This document shows positions 24,691 to 36,929 of a stretch of DNA of 64,000 nt, one piece after another. The stretch covers positions 56,332,094 through 56,396,093 of the forward strand of contig NC_068576.1 in assembly GCF_025698545.1 (NCBI RefSeq). Direction: 5' to 3'. The DNA is from Gossypium raimondii. Its lineage: Eukaryota > Streptophyta > Magnoliopsida > Malvales > Malvaceae. Numbering within the stretch: the first letter of the stretch is position 1; each line of letters opens with the position of its first letter. Made by a program: the position numbers and the translations under genes. A model generated the notes under the pieces. It had not been told where the DNA came from. It did not search any database and saw nothing but the letters and a program-made list of their open reading frames with translations.

Positions 24691-27556
24691 TCATTCCTCT
24701 GCTGCAGGAGATTGACTGCAGTTTCAAATAGCAAAATATAAAGTCAACCCATAAAAGATAAAGCAAAAACTTGTTAGATCATATAACTATACAGACCTTC
24801 CATATCTTTCATTGACTGGGCTTTCGGCTTCACCACCATAAGGGCTGGCCCTTCTTTCTGGCATAGAACCAGGGCTGCTACCACGGCCATTCTCTGGGCT
24901 AACTCTCTCTCTTCCATATGGGCTATGGCTGGGTGCACGACCATTGTCAGAAGTGGGCCTCTCTCTTCTATATGGACTGCGACTGGGGCTACGATCATTT
25001 TCAGCACTACGCTTCTCTTTCCTATAAGGACTGCGGCTAGAGCCTTGGATATTCTCAGGGCTAGCCCTCTCTTTCCTGTAAGGACTTCGGCTAGAGCCAC
25101 GAGCATGGTCAGAGCTGGTCCTCTCTCTTCTCTGAGGACTACGGCTGGTGATCTGGCCATACTCAGGGCTACCTCTATCTCTCTTATAGAGACTCGGACC
25201 GTGGCCACGACCATAATCAGGGCTCCCCCTCTCCTTCCTATAAGGGCTACGACTAGAGCCACGACCATAATCGGGGCTACCCCTCTCTCTTCGGAAGGGA
25301 CTTGGAGATCGTCTCCTGTCACGACCTCTCTCAGGTGACCTATCACGACCTCTCTCAGGGCTACATCCATTTCGACGATCATCATCATCTCGTACTGCAT
25401 ATTCAACTGAAATAACTCTATCCATCAGCTTGCTGCAAGTAGATCAGGAACCATGGTTCAGAAAACAAATTCACAGAATTATCTTTTAAATTAAGTGGTA
25501 ATAATTGAAAATTTTTCGTGGGTGGCAAGTTTTCTACCTCATATTTGTAGCCTCCAAAGCTCTGGTGGCATCATCTTGGGAATCATATTGTACAAATGCA
25601 AAATTCCTTCTGATCCTTACACTTACTATCTTTCCATATGACTCGAAGTGCCTTTCCAAATCCCTAGTTCGAGTGTGATAAGGATCAAAATTGATGACAA
25701 ATAAAGTCTTTGAAGGTCTTGTGTTTGCTGCAGATCTTCTTGATCCACCACCCCCACCCTCAGGCCTTCTAATGCCACGCTCATGCTAGAACACAAAGTA
25801 AAAAGAAATTTACAGCAATGAGAATGCAAACAAAAGAGCAATTTAAAGACCTCTAAAAAGTAACAATACCAAAGCATTACCTTTGTCCATTCAACACGAA
25901 GCCTACGTCCTTTCTGACCAAATTCTGTTCGATCAAGTGCTCGGATGGCATCTTCAGCATCTCTCTCATCTTCCATATAGATGAAAGCAAATCCTACACA
26001 CCAGAAAAAGTTGGACTAATTATGACTTTCACTGCGGTGGAAAATGGTAACTAGGTTATGAATCCTCCCACCAAAGGAACCTTCAATCTGTTGGCATTTC
26101 CTCTTCGGCAAGAAACAAACCACCTAAAATCCTAGCCTAGGACAAAATTTTGGCAAGCTCCTTATAATCTATAAACTAAGACCAGTGAAAGTAGTAACAG
26201 ACCTTGTGTGATGAACTAAGTGATGTCAAGGAACAAGAATCCAAAATTGGATGTCTCACGTGGGTCAAGGAATTAGTGTGCCTTCTCCATATTTTCTGCA
26301 GCCTCTGCCATGAGGTCAGTAATGTTTTTACCTTGAAACATGTCTGAATTTGAGGCTGGGAAAAAGTCATGAGGAATGAAAGGAAAAAATGCCCGAGGAA
26401 AATGAGGGATGACGATGCCATTGGGGATTAGAGTGACTCTTCTTGAAAGCAAGAAGAGGAAGCTCGTCACAGGCATGAAACAGAATTCTGAGGAGCTCCT
26501 CCATTACATCCCAAGAAAATCCTGCGCCAAAGAAAATGTTGAGTATGGGGGCTTATTTTTCAAAAATGCTTTTTCCCTTAAACATCCTGGACCCCCAGTA
26601 AAACTCAACAAAGGATGACTGATGCTGCTGAGTCGTGTATTATGAGGTCATACTGCTGCACCGCCAGCATGATAGGGACCAACACCTTAATGGACGAGGA
26701 GTAGGAACTTGACATTGCTCATTGCTGCAGGAACTTCTCTCATTGCGATATGTGCATACAAATTGCTCCATATTTTAATTTTTACAGACATATACAATCA
26801 AAGAATGTTATACTTGGGGTAAGCGTTCAATGAAAGCTAGTTTTTAAATACAGTATCAAGACTATCGTTTTTTTTTTTTTAAAGTGAGGGAGAAATTGGA
26901 AATGAAATCGCATAAAAGCCTGTCTCACTATAGATTGCTTTTAACCTATCATGTTGAATAATGCATAAAACTCAGTATATATTCACACAGACTATATCCT
27001 GGACCCCATCTTCATCTGTAGATTCGAAATGACTTAAAGTCCCAACAAAGGAAGCTCCTAATTCTAAATAAACAATCGCTCATTTTTTGTAACCTCTGAC
27101 TTGTATATATACTTATCCATTACTGAAATCAGAAACAGACAGCTGCTACTTAAAAAATTCGTCAAACAATTATCTTATTGAGCAACTCAAGTTCAGAATA
27201 AAAAGCCCAGCTTGTCCCCATTTGCATAGTGAAGATAAAAACCATGTGGAATAGATTTTTCACTGTGCCATATTCAATAAGAAACAGCTTTTCAAGCTCA
27301 AAATACTCTTGACACCTTTACAACCAACACGTCCAGCCAAATTGCACCAATAGCATGAAAGAATATACTAAAAGAGGGGGCAGGGGAATGAAGCCCAAAT
27401 TCTCACATGGAACCAATAATCAATAATGTAGATAGAGAAACAATACTTACCAGACTTCATATCTACTCTTTCGATTCTCCCAAATTTTCTGAAGAGTCGT
27501 TCCAAATCAGACTGACGTGCATCATACTCAAAGTTTCCACAGAAAATGGGTCTCAT
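24691..27556 (-). CDS. RS40: Serine/arginine-rich splicing factor, RS40/RS41 type
   Basis: Five coding exons on the minus strand: 27556-27451, 25993-25881, 25785-25538, 25432-24797 and 24715-24691, in frame, 375 aa. RRM1 starts [20 protein letters not shown] and continues [21 protein letters not shown] Gly-rich hinge ([14 protein letters not shown]) leads to RRM2 ([10 protein letters not shown], then [20 protein letters not shown]). The C-terminal tail from residue about 180 has about nine imperfect 16-18 aa units of the type [17 protein letters not shown]. This is the plant-specific RS subfamily, which acts in spliceosome assembly and splice-site choice in nuclear speckles. The last exon codes only QSPAAEE and a stop. 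RS40 and RS41 are close paralogs, so the symbol means that pair. A 1457-base intron splits RRM1 after DMKSG, at the place where this family keeps a long, alternatively spliced intron. Confidence 0.93.
25994..27450 (-). other. Long RRM1 intron of the RS40-like gene with candidate poison exon
   Basis: The intron is 1457 bases and contains a less AT-rich, exon-like part at about 26170-26640. A cassette at 26522-26332 has an acceptor (GGCGCAG) and a donor (TTTCAAG then GTAAAA). Spliced in, it would read [11 protein letters not shown] and reach a stop, giving a truncated product. An alternative donor (CACAAG then GTCTGT) lies at 26203. Productive skipping restores RRM1. Confidence 0.4.
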
Positions 27557-27561
27557 ATTGC

Positions 27562-28440
27562 CTGAGCAGAAGTGACAACTTTCCATCAGTATTCACACAA
27601 ACACACACAGACTTATGAAAGAACAAGTCAAAACTAGAGAGTTAACCATCAAGTAATAATGCGTTCTAACATGAACAGTGTAGGCAACATCATCAACAAA
27701 TATTCCAAAGCTATTTAGTAAACAAATAGAGACTTCCTTGAAATATAGCATTGTGGTCAATTTCATAAACAGACCACAGAAGAAGAGACGTTCTCTAACT
27801 GAATTCACATATCTTTCGTTCTTTTCATGTTGATTCATCACACAAGAAAAAGAAAAATTGAAAACCATTCTTTTAGAGAAAATAAAAAAATAAACAGTCA
27901 ACCGCAGCCAAATTAACTATTTCATAAAATTCCAGGTTCTGAAGAACTGAAACATACTGTGGATTAGGAATTTTTCATTTTTTCTCAGTTAAATACCCTC
28001 AATGGACAATATTTTCCAGGTCTTTGAAAGAAAGGGGAAAAAATGAGCTAAAAGTATAACTATAGCTTCAGGATCTAAGTCAAGAAAAAACGAAATCAAA
28101 CAGCAATCAAATCTACCATAAAAATATATAAAAATCATAGATCTGAGCTAAAATGTCTTCTTAGAGACTATTTAGTACAAAAAATAGAGTAAAATGAGAG
28201 ATTGGAACTGAAAGTTTTATTTAAAAGAATTATAAAAACCTAATTTCCCTTCCTTTTCACATTTCTTCATGGAAAAAAATTCAACAAGCTCGGGGAAATT
28301 AAAATAAAATAAAATTTGAACAAAAAACCGAGGATTAGAAAACGGACTTACCTTCGAAAGCAGCGATTTCAGGAAAAAAAAAATCAAGGAAAGTTCGAAA
28401 CCCTAGTGAGAGAGCCCTGGGATATTTTCACGAACCGGGT
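27562..28440 (-). other. 5' leader and leader intron of the RS40-like gene
   Basis: The minus strand shows a leader exon ending GCTTTCGAAG at 28352, followed by GTAAGT, and an acceptor TGCTCAG five bases before the ATG at 27556. An intron of about 790 bases in the leader is therefore predicted. The leader starts somewhere near 28400-28440, where the sequence turns GC-richer (AAACCCTAG family motif). Confidence 0.55.
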
Positions 28441-29652
28441 TAAAATGTGAAGCTCGTGAGTCAATATATAATAAGAAAATAACGTTCGTATCTACCAAGC
28501 CCCTACTTTTTGAGATATTTGTGGAAATGGCCACAATATATTAATTAAATCCTAATTTGACCCCAATATGTTCCATATATATTATTGCTCATATTAACTA
28601 GACAAAGAAAAACATTATGTAAAAATTTAATGCGCTTTCCATCAATTTTTTGTTATTATTAAATAATAGTAGGAAATAATATATATATATATGTATATAT
28701 AATAGTAACCACACGTGATTAAATTTAAACTAAAAAATAGATAAGATTTTATAATTTTACCTTTTAATACGAATTGCAACGTCTCGTACGTGGGGGTGAA
28801 ATTTTATTTGGGAAGTGTAGACAAATAACGAAGAGCTTAGCGTAAAAATAAAAAATAATTTGAATAAGATAGGCAAATAAGAATAAACTAGAATATGAAA
28901 TTAAAAATAAAAAAAAGGGTTTTTGAAATTTTATTTATTAATCCATCAATTTAAAAATTCAAAATTGGGGTAGGACCAAATATGCCTAATTTCAAATTTG
29001 ACAGATACTTTAGAGGTATTTAAGAATTGGAGGCTAGGGCTCTAATTGACTAATTCAAAATTGGCAGGGACCAAAAAGGGGTTTAAACCAAAAAAGTTAG
29101 GAGGTCAAGACTTTAATTTATTTAATTCAAAATTAGTAGGGACCTAAGAAACAGTTGGACCAAAAAAAGTTGGGCGAGGCAAGGCCCCTTCCCACCTTCC
29201 ATTTTTAGTTCCCATATTAATATTTACTTAATATAAATTTCTAATTATATTAAATTATCTCTTTGATTTTCTTTTTAAAAAAAGAATTCAATTTTCTATA
29301 ACCAAAATACTCAATATGTAATTATAAAAAAAAATACCAAGTATATAAATTGATACTAAATCGTATTATAACATACTATTAAAAAATGAACAATTAATTT
29401 TAAAATTTCTTTAAAATATATAATAATTATTTTTCCTATTTTTTCTCATATACTAAAATAAATATTAAGACCAAACACAAATATCCCATTTTTCTTCAAT
29501 TTTTTTTCTAAGATTAATCGTTTAAATACAATTCATTTTTGTGAGGGCTAATATATATGGCTTAAACAAAGTTGCATTAGTAAAAGTCACTTTTATTACT
29601 CAATAATGATGAATCATTTTATTCACTCGAACTAAATAGTATAGCCATATTC
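28441..29652. other. Intergenic region between RS40-like and LBD genes
   Basis: AT-rich, with an (AT)n tract at about 28680-28702. 28950-29170 has three loosely repeated segments around the word AATTCAAAATT(G/A)G(C/T)AGGGACC, so a decayed tandem repeat is likely. No gene seen. Confidence 0.4.
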
Positions 29653-30156
29653 CTACATAAACCAAGAAGAAGCTTGATTGGAGAAGCTGGGGTTGCCAAC
29701 ATTGTTCAACAAATTGCTCTCCACTGCTTGGGGATGTCGTGCCCGAAAGGCAATCTCGGCCTGGGTCATAGCCAGTTGCCTCTCGACATCATGTATTTGT
29801 TGCTGCAGTAAAGATATGAGCCCAACGCAACCATACACGGGATCTTCGATTCGATATTGTGCCTCCAAGTATAAAGAATCCGCCGCTTGAGTTCGCAAAT
29901 GCGACGGAAGTTGCTATGTAATAATCATCACAGACAAATTACTTCAATTCAAGTTGAATTAATCGGAATCAAAATTCATAATATAGGGTGAGGGAGATTT
30001 GACCTGAAGTAGTTTTGCGACATTGCTGGCACCATAGATCCGGTGTATGGAAACAAATCTTTGAGGATTATTGGGTGGGAAATAAGGGGAGAAAATGCAA
30101 GCGGGAGGGCATCTTCTTCTCAAATATCTACAAGCAGCACAACGGCCTGGATTCAT
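29653..30156 (-). CDS. LBD24: LOB-domain (LBD) transcription factor, LBD23/24-like
   Basis: Two exons, 30156-30004 and 29913-29653, give 137 aa. The zinc-finger-like C block is complete: C6, C9, C16 and C20 in CAACRYLRRRCPPAC (C-x2-C-x6-C-x3-C). The GAS block follows (RIYGASNVAKLLQQLPSHLR, SLYLEAQYRIEDPVYGCVG), then a leucine-zipper-like coil (ISLLQQQIHDVERQL) and a short tail ending SSWFM. LBD proteins bind DNA and set lateral-organ boundaries and root development. The intron after LLQ is at the standard LBD position. The short length and DPVYGCVG context fit the small LBD23/LBD24 proteins, though the exact ortholog is uncertain. No domain part is missing. Confidence 0.9.
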
Positions 30157-31997
30157 GGTGTTAAAATTGTTATGAATATAGGATTTTCAGAATCTACTGT
30201 TATTGGAAAATAAATCTAGCAAAGATTAGGATTAATATATAACAAAATTTAGTGAAGTGAGCAATGGAATTAACGGCTAGTTCTCTTTTCAAATTTTGAA
30301 AGATTTAGAGGAGAAAGATGCTAATGTGTAGGGAAGAAAGGAAATATGGAAATTAATTAAGGCTAGAAAAATGGAGTAGAGATTTTTGCTGTCATATTTA
30401 TTGTAAAAATTTAGTTATATCAAACATGTATAAAGAATGAGAGAGTATTATTGTTGTATATTATTACTATAATTGAGAGACATTGTCAAGTTAATCATCA
30501 CATACGAAAATTTTGTTCGGTTAATTTTAAAGATAATTTTATTGACATCTCACCTTATTAAATGCTACGAAACTAAGAACATGTAAACTTTATATGATGC
30601 CCACGTGACTCTTACACCTATACATTTGTCCCATGAGACTTGAGGGACTATATAAGCTCCTCCTCGTGACCTAAGTAGGGCATTAACTCATTTACAAGAG
30701 AAAATGGCTCTTCTCCCCCTTCTATGAAAAATCACATACGACTTTCGTACTTTGAAAACATCTTCAACCCTCGTTCACTTATAAGGCTCTTGGCCTCCAG
30801 ATGAACGGCCATTCCCAACCATATATGTCCATCAATGAGTATTTTCGATTCTTATGCATCCAATAAAGCTACTAAATTAAACCAATTTACCCACTTAGAT
30901 AAGATCACATATATATTTACTATTACAAGGTATGACAAATGGCAACTCTCTCTTCATGAGACATCAACAATTTAAATATTATATATTAGATCCCACTATT
31001 AATCATAATATACAATTATTTAGTTTAATATAAAAATAAAAGAATATTTATGTTTAGTTTCAATATAAATATAATATTTATTTTCGGAATCAATATAAAT
31101 AGTTTTTAAAAATAATTTTTTTAAAATCTATAATTGTTTTAAAATTAATTTTAAACTATCAAAATACCTTTTTCAATTGAAAAGGTTAAAACCTTAATAA
31201 AATTTTAAAAATCACTTTAAAAATTAAAGCAGTTTTAAAGTTAAAACTGTTTAAAATTATTTTAATTTGTCAATATTTTAAATTATTTTAATTAAATATG
31301 TTTAGAATTATTAAATTTAATTAAATTTAAAATATATTTACTTAAAAAAGTATATCTTTAATTATAATTAAGTTAAAACATTTTTAAAAAGCATGTTTTA
31401 AGACAAATCATTTAAAAAACTTTAATTTTAAATTTTTTAAATTTATATAAAATTTAAAAATGTGTTTAAAAACTAATTACAAATTATTCATTAAAAATGA
31501 ATATTTTGTAAGGAAAAATGTATAAAAATTAAAACTATTAAGAGTTTGCAATCGAAAACATTTTCAACCCTTTTAAAACTATAAATATTTTTCAATAAAA
31601 ATTCTAAAATTATTTTAAATTGAGAAGCTAAATAAAAGTATTTAAAACAAAAAATTTCACAAAAAATGTTTTAAAATTTTAAAACTAATAATTATTTAAA
31701 AGCAATAATAATATAAATAAACAAAGAAGTTTGGAATAAATATAGAGAGAAAGAGAAGACAGGAAATTTAAAGGTTCCAATTTATTTAAAACATAGATAA
31801 TGCCAAGCATATATAAAGAGAGAAATAGTCACAACATTACATAACCAAATTAAAAACAAACTGTAAACCCATGTCCAAGCTTCTTATTTAAACCAAACTA
31901 AAACTAGATATTATAGATAGGTCCGAAACTTTATATCTAAAGTTAACTGTTTATTGAAGCTTGAAGTAAATGATTCAGACAGCTGCAGCGATGGCTA
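30157..31997. other. LBD upstream region and AT-rich spacer
   Basis: 30560-30860 is less AT-rich but noncoding as far as I can see. 31020-31720 is extremely AT-rich, dominated by TTTAAA and TTTTAAAA words that make many small palindromes. No gene seen. Confidence 0.4.
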
Positions 31998-34900
31998 TCA
32001 CTCAAACTCGTCGTTGAAGTTCAGCAAGGAATCCAGGAAATCCTCATCATCCTGCAGTGATATAGAATTTATTTTTATTTAAATGTAAACAATACAAGCC
32101 ATTATAAGATTGATTGATGATGATAATAACAATGATATACCTCATAGCTTGATGAATTAGCTCCAACTGGGGCACCATTGTTCGCATTGTTTGCCGAGTT
32201 ATATACAGCCAGAGCTGGAGCAGGAGCAGGAGCGGGAGCTGGAGCTGGAGCGGGAGCGGAAGCGGGAGCAGGAGCTGGGGCAGTCATCACTTGGAGTACA
32301 TTGCTGAGTGGGTGAGTGACAGTCACTTGTTCCCCTCCGGTTTGTTGCTATATTACATCACAAAAGATGATATAAATCAGTATGGTTTTAAGCGCGATCA
32401 TATATATGTAACAAAACTAGAAATTGAAGTTTGCCTTATTAGTGACTGGGTTGGATTCATTGGAACCATCGCCTGCAGCAGGGTTGGGGTTGTTGATCAG
32501 CTCTTCAAGTTCACTTTGAACCTAGGCAAAAATCCTCTAACATTGTGAGGATTCATAAGGAAAAATGGTAGCATGCAAAATATGGAGTTAGTGGACTTAC
32601 CTGCCCAATAGCTTCTTCACTCCAAGGATGGTTATCTTCATCGGACAAGGGATCGGGGAAATCGCAGTTGAGAAGTTCATCCAATGTCGGATAGATTTCC
32701 GGGAACAACGAAGGCAAGCAATAGTCGGAATTCTCAACACTCTGCTCACCAGCTTTCTCCTATACCGATAACAAAAAAAAAGCCAACCATTTTGAGAAGA
32801 ATATAATACTAATTCACTCAATTACTACAATAGAAATGTATTACCTTATTAGCTAACTTTTTCGACTCAAGCACAAGGTCTTGGAGTAAACCATCACCAC
32901 CTCGTGGTTCATTGCCGAGATTAGGAACATTGTTCAGCAGCTGATCAGAATTAATTTCAGTCAATCTTGTATTGCCAGTTCCTAGTCCTTGAATCAATGT
33001 CGAACTGTCAACTGGTGGAATAGGAAACTCTCGCATAAAATCTAGACTATCTAAAGGTGTAGTCCTCATGGTTGGAACATTAATATTCTCATTGTGAGTT
33101 CGATTCATTGAACCATAGTCACCGGTGGGACGGGTTTGATTCATTGAGCCATAGTCACCGGTGAGAGGGGGAGCCGACCCATTAAGGAGATGTTCATAAA
33201 ACCTCATCCCACGATAGCTATTAGCAGCATTGTTGGTGTAACCAGGATTCAGGCTAGGGTAAGAGCTGTTATTCAGACTAGGGTAAGAGCTGCTACTGCT
33301 TCCGAAGAGCCCATTACCCAATGTAGCACCCGAAGAGCTGCTATTGAGACTAGGGTGAGACCTGCTACTGCTTCCAAAGAGCCCATTAACCACTGTAGAA
33401 CCCGAAGAGCTGCTATTCAGACTAGGGTAAGAGCTGCTACCGCTTCCAAAGAGCCCATTACCCAATGTAGAACCCGAAGAATGAAAGCCAGCTGAGCCAA
33501 ATCGGAACGGTGAAGACGAAGACGGACCAGCATTGTAAAAATCAGGCCTAGCTTGAACCTGGTTTGGGTACGTTAGCGATGAGTTTCCGCCATTCAACAA
33601 GCCACTAGAAAACCCACCCCCACCATTCACCGACGAACTCGATCCAATTCCAATTCCAATTCCAATTCCATTTCCATATCCCACGCGATTATTCAGATAG
33701 GGATTGTTCAACATGTTGCCACTGCCAGGGAAGAGTGGCTGGTTAGTTTGATTGGACAATAAACGGGATTGTCCATAGCCAAGTGGCTGTTGAGCAGCGT
33801 TGCTACTCGAAGCACCAGGATGACCGTAAAACAAGGGTACGCTCCCAGTGGAACTGTGACCCATAAGGCTCTCACGCAAACCAGGATAAGATGCTAATAC
33901 CCTTAATCGTTCCATGTGTTCCAATCGAGAATACTCTTGAGCAGTTTTCAACAACAAGGGATGACCGGCGGCGAAGTTCGACTTCAGGAACCTGTCGATT
34001 ACGGCCTTGGATGCAAAACAACCCCTCTCTGCTAGACGCTTTAGGAAGATCCGGTACTTCTGCAAAATTTACACGAGCCAATGGATGCATTAGGGATATA
34101 TCAGAAAACATGATCTATAAAACAAATATGGAGAATAAAAAAAAATTTAAAGTAAAATATCTTTCTTGTTGGTTATTACCCAAACTGTTTTTTTTTCTTT
34201 TATTTGCATGAAGAATTAATCTTTTATTTTATGTTTACATAGCTGTTCTTGCATTGCAATTAAGAATCGATGTAATTTTATGCGGTTAATGTAAAAGTAT
34301 GAGTTAAAAAATAATTGTAAAAGAAAATTAATGATATTAAAATAAATAACATAAAAATATGTGATATGATTATCATTGTATTTGTAAAAAGTTTACAAAT
34401 ATGTAGAAAAATATAATACATAATATATTAGAATTAAATAGAAATAGTATTTTTAAGTTTATTTTTTTATTTTTATGATGAAATCATGTATAAAAATAAT
34501 AAGATTTGGAGGAATTTAAAAATATATCTAGAATTAGAAGAATGAATTTCTTCATTATTTTTACTACTAAATAAGTAAATTCAATTTTAAAATTTTAAAA
34601 TTTTGATTAAAAGAAAATCCTCCTCTAAATCTCTATTCAATTGACCATTTTCATCACATTATCCATTGTTCCTTTTCAATTATCTAATGATACATAATTT
34701 TAGTATTTTTTATCTTGAATCTCAAACCCAACTTGAACCCCGAACTAATTTAGAGTTTGGGTTCAAGATTTGGGGTTCCGTAAAAAAATATCAACATTAT
34801 GTATCAATGACCTGAAAAAATTACTGAAATGTCATTAAATAATTAAAATTGACTATAAATAATGTGGTAGAAAGATCCATAAAATAATTTCTCCTAAAAT

Positions 34901-36258
34901 TTATATATCAAAATAGACTTAAATTTTATCATCTCACTTTTGGTAAATCTATGTTTATAATCTCAAAGTATTTATAAAATTTCATTTTCTAGTTTTTCAA
35001 AAATTATAAAGTCACGAAAAATAACATGTATATTCAAAATTTATTTTTGGAAGGAAAAATATATAAAATATAAAAAAATTGAAACAAATGTAGGACTTGA
35101 CAAAATAGACTGGATACCATATATAAAAACAGCATTCCTTAGTACAAGTCTAAGGTTAATTCATTAAAAACTGTGTTAATTTATCAAAAATGATATAAGT
35201 AAATAATCAAAGCCAAAATCAAACCTGTAAATGACTAGCCACATTTTCCCTGGTTAAGCCTGTCGAATTCATACGCTCAAGGATCTTCTTTGGGACAGCT
35301 CCTGCTTGTGTTAAACATGAATAAAAAAATCATAATATATTAACAAAATCAACAAATTAACATAAAATATGACCAATATATATATATGTACATACTTTCA
35401 AGGCCAATTTGGCGTAGGGCTTCCAAGAACTGGTTATGAAGTGTATTCGTCCAAACAATCTTATGCTTCTTAGTCTTTTTTGGAGGTGGAGACTTCGATT
35501 CATCATCGTTATCATCCTTGTCCCTACCTTTGCCAGATGCACCTTTTCTTTTCGATCCATTCTTGGGATCGTTCTTTTCGTTATTCACCGATGACACCGA
35601 CTTCGTGTTGCCACCGAGGGATAGTTTCCCGTCCGCTGGTGACGACGACGAAGATTCCCTGTCCATGTCTTCGATGAGCAAGGATTTACCTTTCTTAGCA
35701 GCAACAGCGTATTGCCATACGTTCTTTAACCCAACAGGGTCTACTGGTTTAACTATAAAGAACACAGCACCTCCTGCTAAGCTCTCTAGCATCACATTTT
35801 CATCGTCATCCGAGGACATTACTACATAACCAACAAGAACAACATTAGATATGTAATGAAATCATGAAAATAACGAAGAGATAAGATCTACTCACTGATG
35901 ACAGGCAGTTTAAACTCTTTGTTGATTCGTTTTTGAAGCTCAATCCCATTCATTCCAGGCATATGGAGATCAGTGACCACTAGGTCAATACTTGGATTTG
36001 ATCTAAGAACAGACAAAGCAGCTGCCGGTGTTTTAACACTCGTAACTGAGAACATACAGACAAGAAACAAGAAAAAATTAGTTCAAAATCACGCACACAC
36101 ACGTATATGTATGGATATATGTATGTATGTCTGTATGTACCTTCATATCGGAACTCTCTTAACATGGCAGAAACAATAGCCAATGAAGTAGAATCATCAT
36201 CAACAACCAAGATAGTGATCTTCATAGCAGGAGAGTTGACACTTCTAGTAGAAACCAT
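31998..36258 (-). CDS. Type-B two-component response regulator (receiver + GARP Myb)
   Basis: Nine minus-strand exons are inferred: 36258-36141, 36045-35896, 35821-35396, 35301-35225, 34059-32845, 32759-32601, 32521-32435, 32347-32141 and 32051-31998, giving about 830 aa. The receiver (residues about 13-130) keeps the acidic pair in LVVDDD, the phospho-acceptor Asp in [12 protein letters not shown], and the Lys in [10 protein letters not shown] basic linker leads to the GARP Myb domain ([20 protein letters not shown], then [10 protein letters not shown] and [12 protein letters not shown]). By family it is phosphorylated by histidine phosphotransfer proteins in cytokinin signalling and activates transcription in the nucleus. 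The long C-terminal half is S/G/N-rich, with three 24-aa repeats, a GI repeat, and an Ala-Pro run. It ends in an acidic tail ([17 protein letters not shown]). The exon 7/8 junction appears to use a GC donor. The receiver is divergent from the ARR1/ARR2 type, so I give no symbol. Confidence 0.9.
32222..32282 (-). repeat. Ala-Pro codon microsatellite in exon 8
   Basis: A GCTCC/GCNCCN hexamer-like run encodes about eleven Ala-Pro pairs, with one Ser and one Leu interruption. It is a likely site of length variation between accessions. Confidence 0.75.
33256..33471 (-). repeat. Three 72-bp coding tandem repeats in the response regulator
   Basis: Three 24-codon units begin [20 protein letters not shown] and [10 protein letters not shown] and share [10 protein letters not shown]-like ends (protein residues about 454-525). 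All units stay in frame. They lie in the predicted activation region, where length change is tolerated. Confidence 0.8.
34060..35224 (-). other. Large intron 4 of the type-B response regulator
   Basis: This 1165-base AT-rich intron splits the GARP domain between SHLQ and KYRIF. Its donor is TTACAG then GTTTGA and its acceptor is TTTTGCAG. It contains no recognisable nested gene. Confidence 0.6.
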
Positions 36259-36330
36259 TTTTTTTTTCTCTTCTTGTTTGTTTTTTTGGAAGGCTTAATA
36301 GTATGAGTTTAAGAGCGACAATAGAACAGT

Positions 36331-36391
36331 TATATATACACTGAGTACCCCATATAAGCAATCCGTGGCTTGATATTTGGTGGTACACGTG
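36331..36391 (-). promoter_or_regulatory. TATA box and G-box of the type-B response regulator
   Basis: A TATATATA box at 36331-36340 lies about 75 bases upstream of the ATG, and a G-box core CACGTG sits at 36386-36391. The placement suggests a short leader and possible bZIP or bHLH control. Confidence 0.5.
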
Positions 36392-36929
36392 GCAGCCAAA
36401 CAAAAATTCGGCCGTTACTTTTTACATTTTTTGGAACATGAAATTATGTATTTTTGTGTGTGTGTGCGTAGGGAGTTTGGAAATTAAAAAAAAAAAAAAA
36501 ACCAGCGATGACAACAAATAGTGGAGTGAGCCCCCAGAAATTTCATACCAATTTATGGCCAAAATCCAGCTCAGAATCTAAATATAAATGAAATTTACCA
36601 AATATAAGACGTTCTTACTAGGCAATTTGTTGTGTGAATGCTTTGTGTTCAAACCCTCTTCTTATGGTTCAACATATTTTCCTTTTTTGGAGTGCTTATC
36701 CTATTAATTTATAAAAATCGAGTTCCGATAATTCAAAAAATATATATTTTTATTAATTTAAATCATACACGTAAATTAAAAATGTTACAATTCTATCGCT
36801 AAATATATGTAACATATATTAATCTAGATTTTCGATTTCTTTAATCCTTATTATATATGCATTTTTTAAAAGAAATCAAGAAAATATATAAATTTTATAA
36901 TAAGTGCATGTATTAATATTGGTAACATG
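36392..36929. other. Intergenic upstream of the response regulator
   Basis: It contains a (GT)n tract near 36455-36467 and poly-A. No gene seen. Confidence 0.4.

Noticed and set aside
24774-25425. Long alternative frames across the RS tail on both strands
   Set aside because: They are shadows of the repetitive Arg/Ser codons of the real frame.
35480-35829. Plus-strand frames opposite the response regulator linker
   Set aside because: Antisense shadows of exon 3, with no domain and no independent signals.
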